Below the pieces are notes generated by a model. That model was not told the origin of the DNA. It did not search any database and was given only the letters and a program-made list of their open reading frames with translations. DNA of 64,000 nt from Flavobacterium sharifuzzamanii. Lineage in GTDB: Bacteria > Bacteroidota > Bacteroidia > Flavobacteriales > Flavobacteriaceae. The translations under genes and the position numbers were made by a program. The DNA is taken from NCBI RefSeq assembly GCF_003254585.1, contig NZ_QJGZ01000042.1, positions 62,001-126,000 on the forward strand, written 5' to 3'. Shown here piece after piece: positions 17,829-26,620 of the stretch. Positions within the stretch are counted from its first letter, which is position 1; every line of letters starts with the position of its first letter.

Positions 17829-18395
17829 ATGAAACAATTAATTACGCTAACTCTATTTTTATTAACCTTTACCGCATTTGCCCAAAAACCTTGTGAATAC
17901 AGTGTAAATGTAAACGACTCCATCGGATCTTATAAAATAACAAATGAATATTTGATGAGTGAGAAATATTTTGGCGGAAGCTTTAATTATATCTTCTTCT
18001 CTTTGGCTCAAACAGATGGTTTACCAACATTGAACCTACAATCTATCCAAAAAAGCAAAGATTTCATCAAAGCAAACTGTTTTGACAAAAACTCAAAAAT
18101 ATTTTTGCAATTAGAAAACGGAAAAATTGTAACCCTAATGCACATCAATCAAGAAAACTGCGGAACACTTGTTCGTGACGAAAAAGGGTTTGATAATCGT
18201 ATCAATACTGGTATTTTTATGTTTATGAAAGATAATTATGAGGAATTGAAAAAATCTCCAATTTCAATAATGAGAATTAAATATCTTACCAATACAGAAG
18301 ATTATATTGTAAAACGAGAACTTACTTCTGAATTAACCGGAAAGGTAACTAATCCGAATACTTATTTTATGGATAATATCAGGTGCGTTGAGTAA
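17829..18395 (+). CDS. Secreted hypothetical protein
   Basis: A 188-residue protein with a signal peptide (MKQLITLTLFLLTFTAFAQ) and four cysteines (for example CFDKNSKIF, ENCGTL, IRCVE) that could pair in the periplasm. I do not recognise a family. It follows the THUMP-like methyltransferase by 4 bp, so it is co-transcribed with it and the AI-2E gene, although no functional link is evident. Its stop codon directly abuts the stop of the convergent VanX-like gene with no spacer. Confidence 0.75.
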   Translation: MKQLITLTLFLLTFTAFAQKPCEYSVNVNDSIGSYKITNEYLMSEKYFGGSFNYIFFSLAQTDGLPTLNLQSIQKSKDFIKANCFDKNSKIFLQLENGKIVTLMHINQENCGTLVRDEKGFDNRINTGIFMFMKDNYEELKKSPISIMRIKYLTNTEDYIVKRELTSELTGKVTNPNTYFMDNIRCVE

Positions 18396-19043
18396 TCAAT
18401 TGCACTTCCATTTCTGGTTGGACACATTATCTTTTAAACCGGTTTTTAAATTGTAATGCCACCACTCAGAATCAAAAGAGTTAAAACCATTTTTAATCAT
18501 GGTCTTTTTTAAATAAGCTCTATTAGAAAGTATTTCTTTTGAAAGCTGTTTAAAATTATGACTCGCCATAATACCGAAAAAATCAAAAGAAGTTCCCATA
18601 TCAACTTCTTTTCCGGTTATATCCACCAAAGAAATATCTACGGCTCCTCCTCTATTATGAATGGAGCCTTTTTTTGGATCTGCAACATAAATAGGATTCG
18701 ATACAATCTCCCACATTTTTTTCTGAATATCCAAAGGCCTGTAACAATCATATAATTTGATTCTATAACCTTTCTTCAAAAAATCCTTATTGGCGGCAAT
18801 TAATGCTTTTACAGTCTTTAAGCGAAGCATACATTCCGCACAATCGTAAACTTTAGTTTTTAAAAAATTATCCTCTGTTGCGTATTTCATATCATAGACA
18901 AAATCATTGCTGTAATCTCGCAGATTGACAAATGCAGTATCAGAAACCTTTACTTCAGCTGAAGCTGTATAAGTTTCATTTTGCGCATGTAAACAGCTTA
19001 TTCCAAAAAGAAAAAAGACTAATATTTTGAAAATATAATTCAT
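18396..19043 (-). CDS. M15 family D-Ala-D-Ala dipeptidase (VanX/DdpX-like)
   Basis: A 215-residue secreted enzyme with a signal peptide ending at about HAQ (residues 19-21). The VanX catalytic set is visible: a substrate-positioning Arg in DCYRPLDIQ (Arg102), zinc ligands in SIHNRGGAVD (His129, Asp136), and EWWHY with catalytic Glu193 and zinc ligand His196. It hydrolyses D-Ala-D-Ala or related peptidoglycan dipeptides in the periplasm. There is no VanH/VanA-type ligase nearby, so it is more likely used for dipeptide recycling than glycopeptide resistance. Confidence 0.9.
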   Translation of the reverse strand: MNYIFKILVFFLFGISCLHAQNETYTASAEVKVSDTAFVNLRDYSNDFVYDMKYATEDNFLKTKVYDCAECMLRLKTVKALIAANKDFLKKGYRIKLYDCYRPLDIQKKMWEIVSNPIYVADPKKGSIHNRGGAVDISLVDITGKEVDMGTSFDFFGIMASHNFKQLSKEILSNRAYLKKTMIKNGFNSFDSEWWHYNLKTGLKDNVSNQKWKCN

Positions 19044-19251
19044 TGTAATACGATTTTAAAAATTGAAATTAAACAAAAAAACTTAAAAACCGATTGAACA
19101 TTTTCTCTTTAAGGGTAAAAAGTTTGTTTTTATAAATCTACAATTCGTCATAAATTCCTTTCAAACCAAACATTATTTTTAATATCTTTATGAAAATTAG
19201 CTCTTTACGACTTTGTAAATTAAATTATTAATTCTAAAAACCAGTTAAATT

Positions 19252-19773
19252 ATGAATTACAGAGCCAAACACATTTCAGCAGCACTTGTAAGCAGTTTAA
19301 TCTTATTTTCCTGCAAAAAAGAAATTATAAAAGAAGTTCCTAAAACAGATTCCACATCTATTAAAGCTGAAGCTTTACAGGCAGACAGTACTGTTTTGAA
19401 TCCAAATGATACTTTGTATGGTTTAGTAGATAAAAGTGTCATTGGAATACAGTTTTTAACCAAAAGCAGTTTAGCTCCGAGATTAAAAAAATTACTGGGA
19501 GCAGATTACGATCAAATGATAAAAAACTGGAACACAGAAACTCCTTTTGAAAAACAAGACAATATACTTCATGCGTGGGGCTGCAAACAGCATGACTGCA
19601 GTACTTATTCTTATGATTTGTATATTGATGTTAAAAACAATAAAATCAATGTCTACAAATTTTCCGAATCAAAACTGACGGTTTTTAAAGAAGATAATTT
19701 TGATATTGAAATAAAAGATAACTTCTTAAAAGATTTAAATATTAAAAAGGAGAATATTCAAAATAAAAAATAA
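19252..19773 (+). CDS. Hypothetical lipoprotein
   Basis: A 173-residue protein with a lipoprotein signal (LILFSC, Cys21) followed by a charged linker. The C-terminal half contains HAWGCKQHDCSTYSYDLYID, with two Cys and two His that could bind metal or form a disulfide. I do not recognise a family. A single gene with its own terminator. Confidence 0.7.
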   Translation: MNYRAKHISAALVSSLILFSCKKEIIKEVPKTDSTSIKAEALQADSTVLNPNDTLYGLVDKSVIGIQFLTKSSLAPRLKKLLGADYDQMIKNWNTETPFEKQDNILHAWGCKQHDCSTYSYDLYIDVKNNKINVYKFSESKLTVFKEDNFDIEIKDNFLKDLNIKKENIQNKK

Positions 19774-19782
19774 TGCAAGCAT

Positions 19783-19813
19783 AAAAAAAGCGGTTCAAAA
19801 AACCGCTTTTTTT
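19783..19813. terminator. Bidirectional terminator between convergent genes
   Basis: Arms AAAAAAAGCGGTT / AACCGCTTTTTTT around a short A-rich loop. It can end both the lipoprotein gene (plus) and the desaturase gene (minus, stop at 19830). Confidence 0.85.
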
Positions 19814-19829
19814 ATTGATATTTTTAGAG

Positions 19830-20933
19830 TTATATTTCTCCTGTAATCAAAATATTTTCTTTTACACCTTTGTCTCTCAACATTCTAAAATGAGAACGAA
19901 CAGCGTGGTAAAACGGATACGAGGTGTATGGCAGATTGTATTCTTCTGCGTAACGTTTTATAATTGGCGTAATATACGGATAGTACGTATGTCCAACAGC
20001 TGGAAAAAGATGATGCGCTACGTGATGCGTAAATCCGCCGTAAAGAAAATTAGCCAGTTTGCTTTCTGTACTAAAATCTTTAGTCACAATCATTTGATGC
20101 ATTACCCACGTATCAGAAAGATTTCCATCTTCATCAGTATGTGGAAAGTGAGCGTCTTCATCAACGTGTGTAGAAACTAATGCCACAACACCAATTGCAC
20201 TACCGCATAAATGCATAGATAGCCACGCAAAAAGCACCATATACCAAGGCTGGCTCAAGAGCATCATTGGGATAAAAAGCAAATAGATGAGATTGATAAT
20301 CTTAGCCGCAAACAGTCTATAAACTTCTTGTCTCGGAATTTCATCTACTACTTTCTTCACATAGTTATCCTTTGTTCCAAAAAAGTCTTTAAAATCTCTA
20401 ATATAAAGCCAATTGAGGCTATAAAGAGGATAAATGAACCACATGTAAATGTGCTGATACTTGTGGTAATTAAATAGCGGACTGTTTGGAAATATTCTAA
20501 TAATATCGCTCTGTTTAATATCTACGTCCCAATCTGGCACGTTTGGATAAGCATGATGCAGACTTATATGACGTCGCATCCAGAGCCAATGATTACTCCC
20601 AAAGAGTTCTAAAACATATAAAAACCATTCATTGTGCTTAGGCTTTTTAAACAAAGCTCCATGTGCAGCATCATGAAAAGCATTTATAAATAAAACGATC
20701 ATTGTAATACCAGACAAAATATAAAAAAGAAACAACAATGGCGTCTGGTTGCCAAAAATTAAAATACAGGCGTAGAACAAAAAAAATACTGCCAGAAGTC
20801 CTAAAGACTTCACAACATTTAATACATACAAAGACGAGTTTTTTAAGACCGTTTCATTCACTTCTAAACGCATCTTTTTAAAAAAATCATCTGCTCCAGG
20901 TTTAACATAAACCGGTCGTTTTAATTTTTCCAT
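19830..20933 (-). CDS. Membrane fatty acid desaturase
   Basis: A 367-residue di-iron desaturase. The three histidine boxes are visible: HDAAH (87-91), HISLHH (122-127) and HHVAHH near residue 302. Two pairs of hydrophobic segments (about 44-82 and 215-255) place it in the inner membrane. The third box has the front-end-like HxxHH form but without the usual leading Gln. It introduces double bonds into acyl lipids, using ferredoxin or a cytochrome b5-type donor, probably for membrane fluidity. The substrate position cannot be read from sequence. Confidence 0.92.
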   Translation of the reverse strand: MEKLKRPVYVKPGADDFFKKMRLEVNETVLKNSSLYVLNVVKSLGLLAVFFLFYACILIFGNQTPLLFLFYILSGITMIVLFINAFHDAAHGALFKKPKHNEWFLYVLELFGSNHWLWMRRHISLHHAYPNVPDWDVDIKQSDIIRIFPNSPLFNYHKYQHIYMWFIYPLYSLNWLYIRDFKDFFGTKDNYVKKVVDEIPRQEVYRLFAAKIINLIYLLFIPMMLLSQPWYMVLFAWLSMHLCGSAIGVVALVSTHVDEDAHFPHTDEDGNLSDTWVMHQMIVTKDFSTESKLANFLYGGFTHHVAHHLFPAVGHTYYPYITPIIKRYAEEYNLPYTSYPFYHAVRSHFRMLRDKGVKENILITGEI

Positions 20934-21028
20934 ATTGGTTACTGCTAGAAATTGTTAACCAAATTTAGTAAAAAAAAACTTAAAGTGTAAGTGTAGATTT
21001 AAATAAAAAAGGAGTATTTTAAACAAAA

Positions 21029-21051
21029 AAACCACTCTAAAAGAGTGGTTT
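21029..21051 (-). terminator. Terminator downstream of the XRE regulator
   Basis: Arms AAACCACTCT / AGAGTGGTTT with a 3-nt loop and a following T run on the minus strand. Confidence 0.75.
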
Positions 21052-21103
21052 AAATTAATACTGTGACATTTTAACTGTTAGAAACTTTTTGGAAAAATTT
21101 TTA

Positions 21104-21427
21104 CTATTCCTCAAACTTTTTATCTGCCAGACGTAGGCGAATATTATGAATGCGTCCTTCAATTTCTTGCAAGTCATTCAAAATATTCTGCTTCTCATAA
21201 ACAGGCCCAGCTTCATTAACCTTATTTTGCTCATCGGCAAAAAGATCATTCAAATCCACATCTGGAAAATTTTTACTTAAGCTAAGTATAAATTCAGAAC
21301 CTATACTAGCCGTTCCATGTAAATATCTTCCAATCATTGCAGGGCTAAATCCTAAAATTGCCCCAACTTCCTTCTGCTTTAATCCTTTATCCCTAAAGAA
21401 TTTACTTAGTTTCTCGTGATACATCAT
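21104..21427 (-). CDS. XRE family helix-turn-helix regulator
   Basis: A 107-residue protein. Residues 1-62 form a Cro/CI-type HTH: LKQKEVGAILGFSPAMIGRYLHG is the helix-turn-helix core, with FILSLSKNFPDVDLNDLF as the following helices. The last 40 residues look like a coiled coil (EKQNILNDLQEIEGRIHNIRLRL) for dimer formation. It is transcribed divergently from two tiny genes; the 121-bp space between contains short palindromes suited to autoregulation. Confidence 0.85.
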   Translation of the reverse strand: MMYHEKLSKFFRDKGLKQKEVGAILGFSPAMIGRYLHGTASIGSEFILSLSKNFPDVDLNDLFADEQNKVNEAGPVYEKQNILNDLQEIEGRIHNIRLRLADKKFEE

Positions 21428-21446
21428 TATTAAAATTCAAACAAAA

Positions 21447-21509
21447 TATAGCTATAATATATTTTTAACATTAAAAAGAATAAATAATATAATATTATTC
21501 CTACATTTA
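21447..21509. promoter_or_regulatory. Divergent promoter region with candidate XRE operators
   Basis: Contains a 10-bp palindrome TATAGCTATA (21447-21456) and a 17-bp palindrome AATAATAT-A-ATATTATT (21483-21499). The latter ends 2 bp before a near -7 element TACATTTA (21502-21509) that would serve the rightward genes, so a repressor bound there would block the promoter. Confidence 0.45.
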
Positions 21510-21548
21510 CACGTAATAAAATACATACAAATAATTATTAGCAAATAT

Positions 21549-21824
21549 ATGTCAAAATTAATCAATAATAGCAATTTTAAAGAAGATAATTCTCACAATA
21601 AAAAAGCTTATGAATTTATAGATAAGCATTTACCTGTTACCTATGTTGATCTTACTATTGCCTGCATCATTAAAAAAGGCCATCCTGCTCCAAGCAAATC
21701 ATTAATTAGAAATGTTAGAAACAAAACCATACTTAGAAACGATATTTTACTTGCATTAGTAGAAGTTGCCAATGAGAATAAACAGGCTATAGAAAAAATA
21801 AAACTCTTAACCTCACAATCTTAA
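21549..21824 (+). CDS. Small hypothetical protein paired with the XRE regulator
   Basis: A 91-residue protein of unknown family. After a polar N-terminus it carries a helical segment (about 29-80, including VDLTIACIIKKG and LRNDILLALVEVANENK) that may be a small DNA-binding domain; the spacing resembles a Cro-like repressor with a variable turn but no HTH can be asserted. Its divergent arrangement from the XRE gene resembles phage CI/Cro switches. Confidence 0.6.
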   Translation: MSKLINNSNFKEDNSHNKKAYEFIDKHLPVTYVDLTIACIIKKGHPAPSKSLIRNVRNKTILRNDILLALVEVANENKQAIEKIKLLTSQS

Positions 21825-21864
21825 AAAGTACATTAAAACCATTTTCAACCAAAACCCAGATTTT

Positions 21865-22068
21865 ATGATAACCCATAATAGCAATAATAAAGAAAACAGC
21901 CATTCAGATTCCATTCAAAATCAATTTAAAATCTCTTCTTCAAACGAAACCAATTTAGAAAATACTCCAAATTTATACGGAATGAGCCTTGAACAATACA
22001 AAGAAGGTCTTGAAATTCATTCTAGATGTTTTAACCAAATAGAGAAAGCGCAAAGGGTCAGTAACTAA
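21865..22068 (+). CDS. Small hypothetical protein
   Basis: A 67-residue polar protein, rich in Asn and Ser in its first half, with a short amphipathic C-terminal segment (LEQYKEGLEIHSRCFNQIEKAQ). No family recognised. It follows the 91-residue gene by 40 bp and is probably in the same transcript. A 15-nt palindromic stretch TCCGAATCATTCGGA lies just after its stop but has no T run. Confidence 0.45.
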   Translation: MITHNSNNKENSHSDSIQNQFKISSSNETNLENTPNLYGMSLEQYKEGLEIHSRCFNQIEKAQRVSN

Positions 22069-22254
22069 AAAAATCCGAATCATTCGGAAAAATCACATCA
22101 AATACACATCATTGATTTTTTAACTATGGCATGAACCCTCATAAACCTTGTTATAGTGCAAATTTTATGTTTTTAGCACAAAACTATTTAGCTTAGAAAA
22201 ATTTTCTCTTTTTTGTAATTTGCCACTTCTACTAGCTAAAAAAAAACTAAAACC

Positions 22255-24024
22255 ATGCTAAAAATTAGAAAACAATTAAGATGTGTTCTAATAGTTTTGT
22301 TTATTTCTATTTCAGCTTACAGCAAAACTATCATCTTTGTAAATCAAGTAGGCTTTGATCCAAAAAGTCCAAAAATTGCTATTATTGAATACCACAGCAA
22401 TCTTTTGAACTTAACTTTTGATATTGTAGATGCTGATTCTGGAAAAACAGTTTTTACTTCAAAAATTGGAAAAGCTGAAAGTGTTGACGACTGGAAACTT
22501 GGTAACTTTTATTATAAAGCCGATTTTTCGTCATTTCAAAAACAAGGAAATTACAAGGTATCATTCAAAATTGCAGATCAAATTTATACCTCTGCCCGCT
22601 TCTCAATTGAAGAAGATATATTAGCAAAACGCACCATTTCTTCAATTGTACATTATTACAACAAACAGAGAGCCAACACACCCGAAGAACTCGAAGCCGA
22701 CAAAAACATGTTATTATTTGGAAGCACCAAAAAAGTAGATGTTCACGGTGGATGGTGCGATGCTTCTGGAGATGTAAGCAAGTATTTTTCGCATTTGGCT
22801 TACGCTAATTTTGTTTCTCCCCAACAAACCCCTTTGGTAACTTGGTCTCTTATAAATACATCTGAAACCATTTCAAAAAAACTGACGCAATGGAAAATAA
22901 AAGACTCTTTGGATAATGAAGCCATTTGGGGAGCCGATTATATGATGCGTTGCCTATCTGATAAAGATTATTTTTACATGATAGTTTTCAGCTATTTTGA
23001 CAAAAACCCAGCTGCAAGAAGAATTGTGGGATTAAAAGCCAACAGTGTTACTACTGACGAATATCAATCTGCTTTTCGCGAAGGCGCTGGAATGGCAATA
23101 GCCTCACTTGCTAGAATTTCAAAATGGAAAAAAAGCGGAGATTTTACTTCAAAACAATATTTAGACGCGGCTAAACGAGCTTACGCACACCTACTAATCA
23201 ATAATACAAAATATGATGATGACGGAAAAGAAAACATCATAGATGATTATTGCGCTTTGATGGCCGCGACAGAATTATGGATCGCTACCAATGATAATTT
23301 TTATAAAGATGAAGCCAGAAAATGGGCTCATAAACTCGAAAACCGAATGACAGATAAAGGTTGGTTTAGAAGCAATGACGGAAATCGTCCGTTTTGGCAT
23401 GCTGCCGATGCTGGTTTGCCTGTTGTAGCTCTAACTAGATATTTGAAAAAAGAATCTGATAGCAAAGAAAGAGCTGCTGCAGAAAATGTCATCAAAAAAG
23501 CTTTAGAATACAATCTTGCAGTTACAAATAATGTAGCTAATCCGTTTGGTTATGCGAGGCAAAGTTTTTTATTTAATGATAAAATACAAGACGGATTTTT
23601 TATTCCGCATGATAATGAAACTGGCTGGTGGTGGCAGGGCGAAAATGCCCGATTGGCTTCATTGGCAACTGCGGCTATTGAAGGCGGAAAAAACATTTCA
23701 TTTCAAAAAAACAGCGATGCAAAAAAATCGCTTGATTTATATGCGTCACAGCAATTATCTTGGATTTTAGGTTGCAATCCATATTCAATGTGTTTCTTGT
23801 ACAAATTTGGAGAAAATAATGTGCCTTATATGCATTCTAATTACGGACATGGATCTGAAAAAGGCGGCATTTCTAACGGAATTACAGGTAAAGACGGAAA
23901 CGGAGACGGTTCTGGAATCGATTTTAAAATGGAAGACAAAGGCAACGAATGGCGCTGGACCGAACAATGGATTCCACATTCAGCATGGTTTTTACAAGCG
24001 ATAACTGCAATGGTTGAACCATAA
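22255..24024 (+). CDS. Secreted glycoside hydrolase family 9 (endoglucanase-like)
   Basis: A 589-residue protein with a signal peptide (about 1-23), an N-terminal CelD_N-type immunoglobulin-like domain (about 26-118, starting IIFVNQVGFDP) and an (alpha/alpha)6 GH9 catalytic domain. The nucleophile-activating aspartates are in HGGWCDASGD (Asp169, Asp173); the likely proton donor is a Glu near the C-terminus in GNEWRWTEQW (565 or 570). LGCNPYSMCF near 503 is typical of the family. It probably cleaves beta-1,4-glucans or related beta-glucosides. No T9SS sorting domain is present, so it is likely periplasmic. A ThuA-like gene follows 28 bp later. Confidence 0.92.
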   Translation: MLKIRKQLRCVLIVLFISISAYSKTIIFVNQVGFDPKSPKIAIIEYHSNLLNLTFDIVDADSGKTVFTSKIGKAESVDDWKLGNFYYKADFSSFQKQGNYKVSFKIADQIYTSARFSIEEDILAKRTISSIVHYYNKQRANTPEELEADKNMLLFGSTKKVDVHGGWCDASGDVSKYFSHLAYANFVSPQQTPLVTWSLINTSETISKKLTQWKIKDSLDNEAIWGADYMMRCLSDKDYFYMIVFSYFDKNPAARRIVGLKANSVTTDEYQSAFREGAGMAIASLARISKWKKSGDFTSKQYLDAAKRAYAHLLINNTKYDDDGKENIIDDYCALMAATELWIATNDNFYKDEARKWAHKLENRMTDKGWFRSNDGNRPFWHAADAGLPVVALTRYLKKESDSKERAAAENVIKKALEYNLAVTNNVANPFGYARQSFLFNDKIQDGFFIPHDNETGWWWQGENARLASLATAAIEGGKNISFQKNSDAKKSLDLYASQQLSWILGCNPYSMCFLYKFGENNVPYMHSNYGHGSEKGGISNGITGKDGNGDGSGIDFKMEDKGNEWRWTEQWIPHSAWFLQAITAMVEP

Positions 24025-24052
24025 TTTATTTCATCATCACAAAATCGCTTTC

Positions 24053-24826
24053 ATGAAAAATTCAATAGTATTTATTTTACTCATTTTAAGCTGTTTCTTT
24101 CAGCTAAATTGTTTGGCTCAGAAACAAAAAAAATCACGATTTAAAGCTTTAGTTTTATATGAAAATGGCGGACATCATCTTCCATTTACTAAAGTAGCTA
24201 AACCTTGGCTAAATAAACTCGCCATTGACAGCAGTTTTACTATTGATTATATTGAAAGTACCAAAACAATCAATGAAGCACTTTTAAAACGATATCAGGT
24301 TTTCATTCAATTAGATTATCCGCCTTATACTTGGAGCGAAGAATCGATGCAGGCGTTTCAGAAATATATGAACAGCGGAAAAGGCGGATGGGTTGGTTTG
24401 CATCATGCTACTTTGCTTGGCGAGTTTGACGGATATCCTATGTGGAGATGGTTTTCTGATTTTATGGGCGGAATCAGATTTATGAATTATATTCCAGACT
24501 TTGCAAGTGGAAAAGTAAATATAGAAGACAAATCTCATCCTGTAACTAAAGGCCTTCCATCTGATTTCATTATCCAAAAAGAAGAATGGTATACTTATGA
24601 CAAAAGCCCGAGACCAAATGTTCATGTTCTGGCTTCAGTTGATGAGTCTACTTATCAGCCAAATTCAAAAATAAAAATGGGCGATCATCCCGTTGTGTGG
24701 ACAAATGATCGTTTTACTTCACGAAACGTTTATATTTTTATGGGGCATGCTCCAGAATTATTCGAAAATGAAGCTTACACTACTTTACTTCGAAATTCTA
24801 TTTTCTGGGCAGCAGGCAAAAGATAG
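24053..24826 (+). CDS. ThuA-like domain protein, secreted
   Basis: A 257-residue protein starting at ATG 24053, which gives a proper signal peptide (MKNSIVFILLILSCFFQLNCLAQ); an in-frame upstream ATG at 24014 lies inside the GH9 gene. The ThuA fold (class I glutamine amidotransferase-like) is shown by ALVLYENGGHHLPFTK, the GGWVGLHHA turn, DFASGKVNIEDKSHPVTKGLP and FMGHAPELFENEAY. ThuA-like proteins act in sugar (trehalose and related) use. The close spacing to the GH9 gene suggests a joint role in glucan breakdown. Confidence 0.88.
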   Translation: MKNSIVFILLILSCFFQLNCLAQKQKKSRFKALVLYENGGHHLPFTKVAKPWLNKLAIDSSFTIDYIESTKTINEALLKRYQVFIQLDYPPYTWSEESMQAFQKYMNSGKGGWVGLHHATLLGEFDGYPMWRWFSDFMGGIRFMNYIPDFASGKVNIEDKSHPVTKGLPSDFIIQKEEWYTYDKSPRPNVHVLASVDESTYQPNSKIKMGDHPVVWTNDRFTSRNVYIFMGHAPELFENEAYTTLLRNSIFWAAGKR

Positions 24827-24848
24827 ATTCGATATTACACATAATTGC

Positions 24849-24856
24849 TATTTTTG
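24849..24856 (+). promoter_or_regulatory. Candidate -7 element TATTTTTG for the GNAT gene
   Basis: Matches the Bacteroidota -7 consensus TAnnTTTG 33 bp upstream of the GNAT start. No good -33 TTG is seen at the usual spacing. Confidence 0.35.
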
Positions 24857-24888
24857 CCAGTCATCAAAAAAATTAAATATTCAAGATT

Positions 24889-25320
24889 GTGATTCAAAAA
24901 GTAGATAAAACGGAATATCCTGAATTAATTTCAGTTTGGGAATCTTCAGTTAAAGCAACACATGACTTCTTAAAACCTGAAGACTTTATATTTTACAAAG
25001 AGCTTATTCCAAACTTTTTTGACAATGTTTCTTTGCACTGTATAAAAAATGAGCAACAAGAGATTATAGGTTTCCTAGGAACTCATGAAGAAAACTTAGA
25101 AATGCTATTTGTGAGAGCAGAACAAATTGGAAAAGGAATTGGTAAAAAGTTACTCTTATACGCCATTGAAGAACTTAAGATCTCGAAAGTTGACGTGAAT
25201 GAAGATAATCAAACAGCAACAGCATTTTATAAGCATTTTGGATTTGAGGTAAAATCTACCTCTGATTTAGACGGTTGCGGAAAACCATATCCGATTTTGC
25301 ATTTAGAACTAACAAAATAG
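24889..25320 (+). CDS. GNAT family N-acetyltransferase (YjaB-like)
   Basis: A 143-residue acetyltransferase starting at GTG. The acetyl-CoA loop is in EQIGKGIGKKLLLYAIEEL (about 83-102), followed by VNEDNQTATAFYKHFGFEV, the hallmark beta-bulge and C-terminal segments of GNAT enzymes. The N-terminal WESSVKATHDFL resembles YjaB-type acetyltransferases. The substrate is unknown. The stop codon overlaps the first stem base of its terminator. Confidence 0.85.
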   Translation: MIQKVDKTEYPELISVWESSVKATHDFLKPEDFIFYKELIPNFFDNVSLHCIKNEQQEIIGFLGTHEENLEMLFVRAEQIGKGIGKKLLLYAIEELKISKVDVNEDNQTATAFYKHFGFEVKSTSDLDGCGKPYPILHLELTK

Positions 25321-25346
25321 CCACTTCATTAAAGTGGCTTTTTTTA
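25319..25346 (+). terminator. Terminator of the GNAT gene
   Basis: Arms AGCCACTT / AAGTGGCT with a 5-nt loop and a run of 7 T. The stem begins inside the TAG stop codon. Confidence 0.85.
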
Positions 25347-25363
25347 TTTATAACAGACCATTT

Positions 25364-25882
25364 TTATTTTTTCCAATACTTTAAAAACAGCTTATATAAT
25401 TCTTCTGCATTAATTTCAATTTCTGAAGCCGAGTACATTATATTCAATTTCGAATTTTGCTCGTCATGAGCCATTTTCCAGAGAAATTTAGAAACACGGC
25501 CATCATATTTGTCCACGTTATTAGTTGTAACCGCAACCAAAGTGTCTCCTCCTACTTTATTTAGTTGCAAATCGGTAACATCTTGCCACTCTATTCTTCC
25601 GAAAGCCTTCGCTACTGGAGTTGTTCTTCCAGAAAACCCATTTGCATCTATTTGAATTAATGGAGATTTGTCTTTTATACTTGCAAGCATTTTAAATATC
25701 AAAACAAGCATTATTAAAAGAATAGCGCCAGAAGCAATCGATAGTTTTATTTTAAATACTCCATCAAAAGTTCCTATTCCGTATAAAAGCATAATCGCTA
25801 CTAAAACACAGATTCCGCCAGCATATAAAAGTAGGCTTCTTGTTTTTTTGGCATTTCGGTAAAAATTTATTTCTTCATTCAT
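25364..25882 (-). CDS. STM3941 family small membrane protein
   Basis: A 172-residue protein with two adjacent transmembrane helices (about 16-36 and 44-66) followed by a soluble PH-like beta domain (about 70-172, SPLIQIDANGFSGRT...IEWQDVTDLQLNKVGGD). This is the layout of the STM3941 family of unknown function. It is convergent to the GNAT gene and has no clear partner. Confidence 0.7.
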   Translation of the reverse strand: MNEEINFYRNAKKTRSLLLYAGGICVLVAIMLLYGIGTFDGVFKIKLSIASGAILLIMLVLIFKMLASIKDKSPLIQIDANGFSGRTTPVAKAFGRIEWQDVTDLQLNKVGGDTLVAVTTNNVDKYDGRVSKFLWKMAHDEQNSKLNIMYSASEIEINAEELYKLFLKYWKK

Positions 25883-26034
25883 GGGGTGTAGTAAAAATTT
25901 TATTTGTTATTAGAATTAAAAATGAAGATGCAATTTACTACAAAATAATTAAGAAAGAGCCAGTCTATTTGGCAGGAAAATGTTGCGATTTAGAAACGGC
26001 CACAACCCGTTTTATTGGATTTGTTTTTAAAACT

Positions 26035-26547
26035 TTAATACTGTATTTTACTTTGAATTTGATCCAGTCTTTCGGATAAACTTCCTTTTACTTCAATCAC
26101 TTTCAAATCAAAATCAACAATTAATTCGCTAATAATATTATTTACCTCATCTCTAAGCTCAGGCAAATCAGAGTCTGAACATAGAATTTGATCCGGTTTT
26201 TCAATGGGAACAAATACAAAAACGTCAATCTCTTTAATCACATTTTGAATTTTATTAAATACCGAGGAAAAGTTTAATGTATTGTCGACTGCTAAAGCAT
26301 ATCCTAAAAGATCAATCGGACAGCGATCAAAAATAGCATTCCTATTACTTCTCACGATTTGTTTTATAGAATGTTCCAACTGCATTATGTAATCGTCAGC
26401 AGTAGGCATTTCAGAAAAATTAAAACCCATTTCCTGCAGTTCAAAATACGGTTCTGGATAAAACTCGTAATCAGAAAAAGATTCATACAGTTTTTCTGCC
26501 AATGTGGTTTTTCCAACCATATGAGCTCCTAGTATTGCTATTCTCAT
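26035..26547 (-). CDS. P-loop AAA family ATPase/kinase-like protein
   Basis: A 170-residue protein with a Walker A motif GAHMVGKTT (8-16) and a later acidic FDRCPIDLLGYALAV segment (about 92-106), as in the AAA_28/NadR-like and thymidylate-kinase-like group. This suggests a small nucleoside or nicotinamide kinase, but the substrate is unclear. It lies 73 bp downstream of the SF1 helicase on the same strand, so the two may be co-expressed. Confidence 0.7.
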   Translation of the reverse strand: MRIAILGAHMVGKTTLAEKLYESFSDYEFYPEPYFELQEMGFNFSEMPTADDYIMQLEHSIKQIVRSNRNAIFDRCPIDLLGYALAVDNTLNFSSVFNKIQNVIKEIDVFVFVPIEKPDQILCSDSDLPELRDEVNNIISELIVDFDLKVIEVKGSLSERLDQIQSKIQY

Positions 26548-26620
26548 AACGTTAATGTTTCTAAATCTACACTACTTAAACTTGTATCCGCAAGACGATA
26601 TTTGGACAAAATAATCAATA

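Noticed and set aside
18396..19043. Glycopeptide resistance locus
   Set aside because: The VanX-like enzyme has a signal peptide and no VanH, VanA or VanRS genes are near; dipeptide recycling is more likely.
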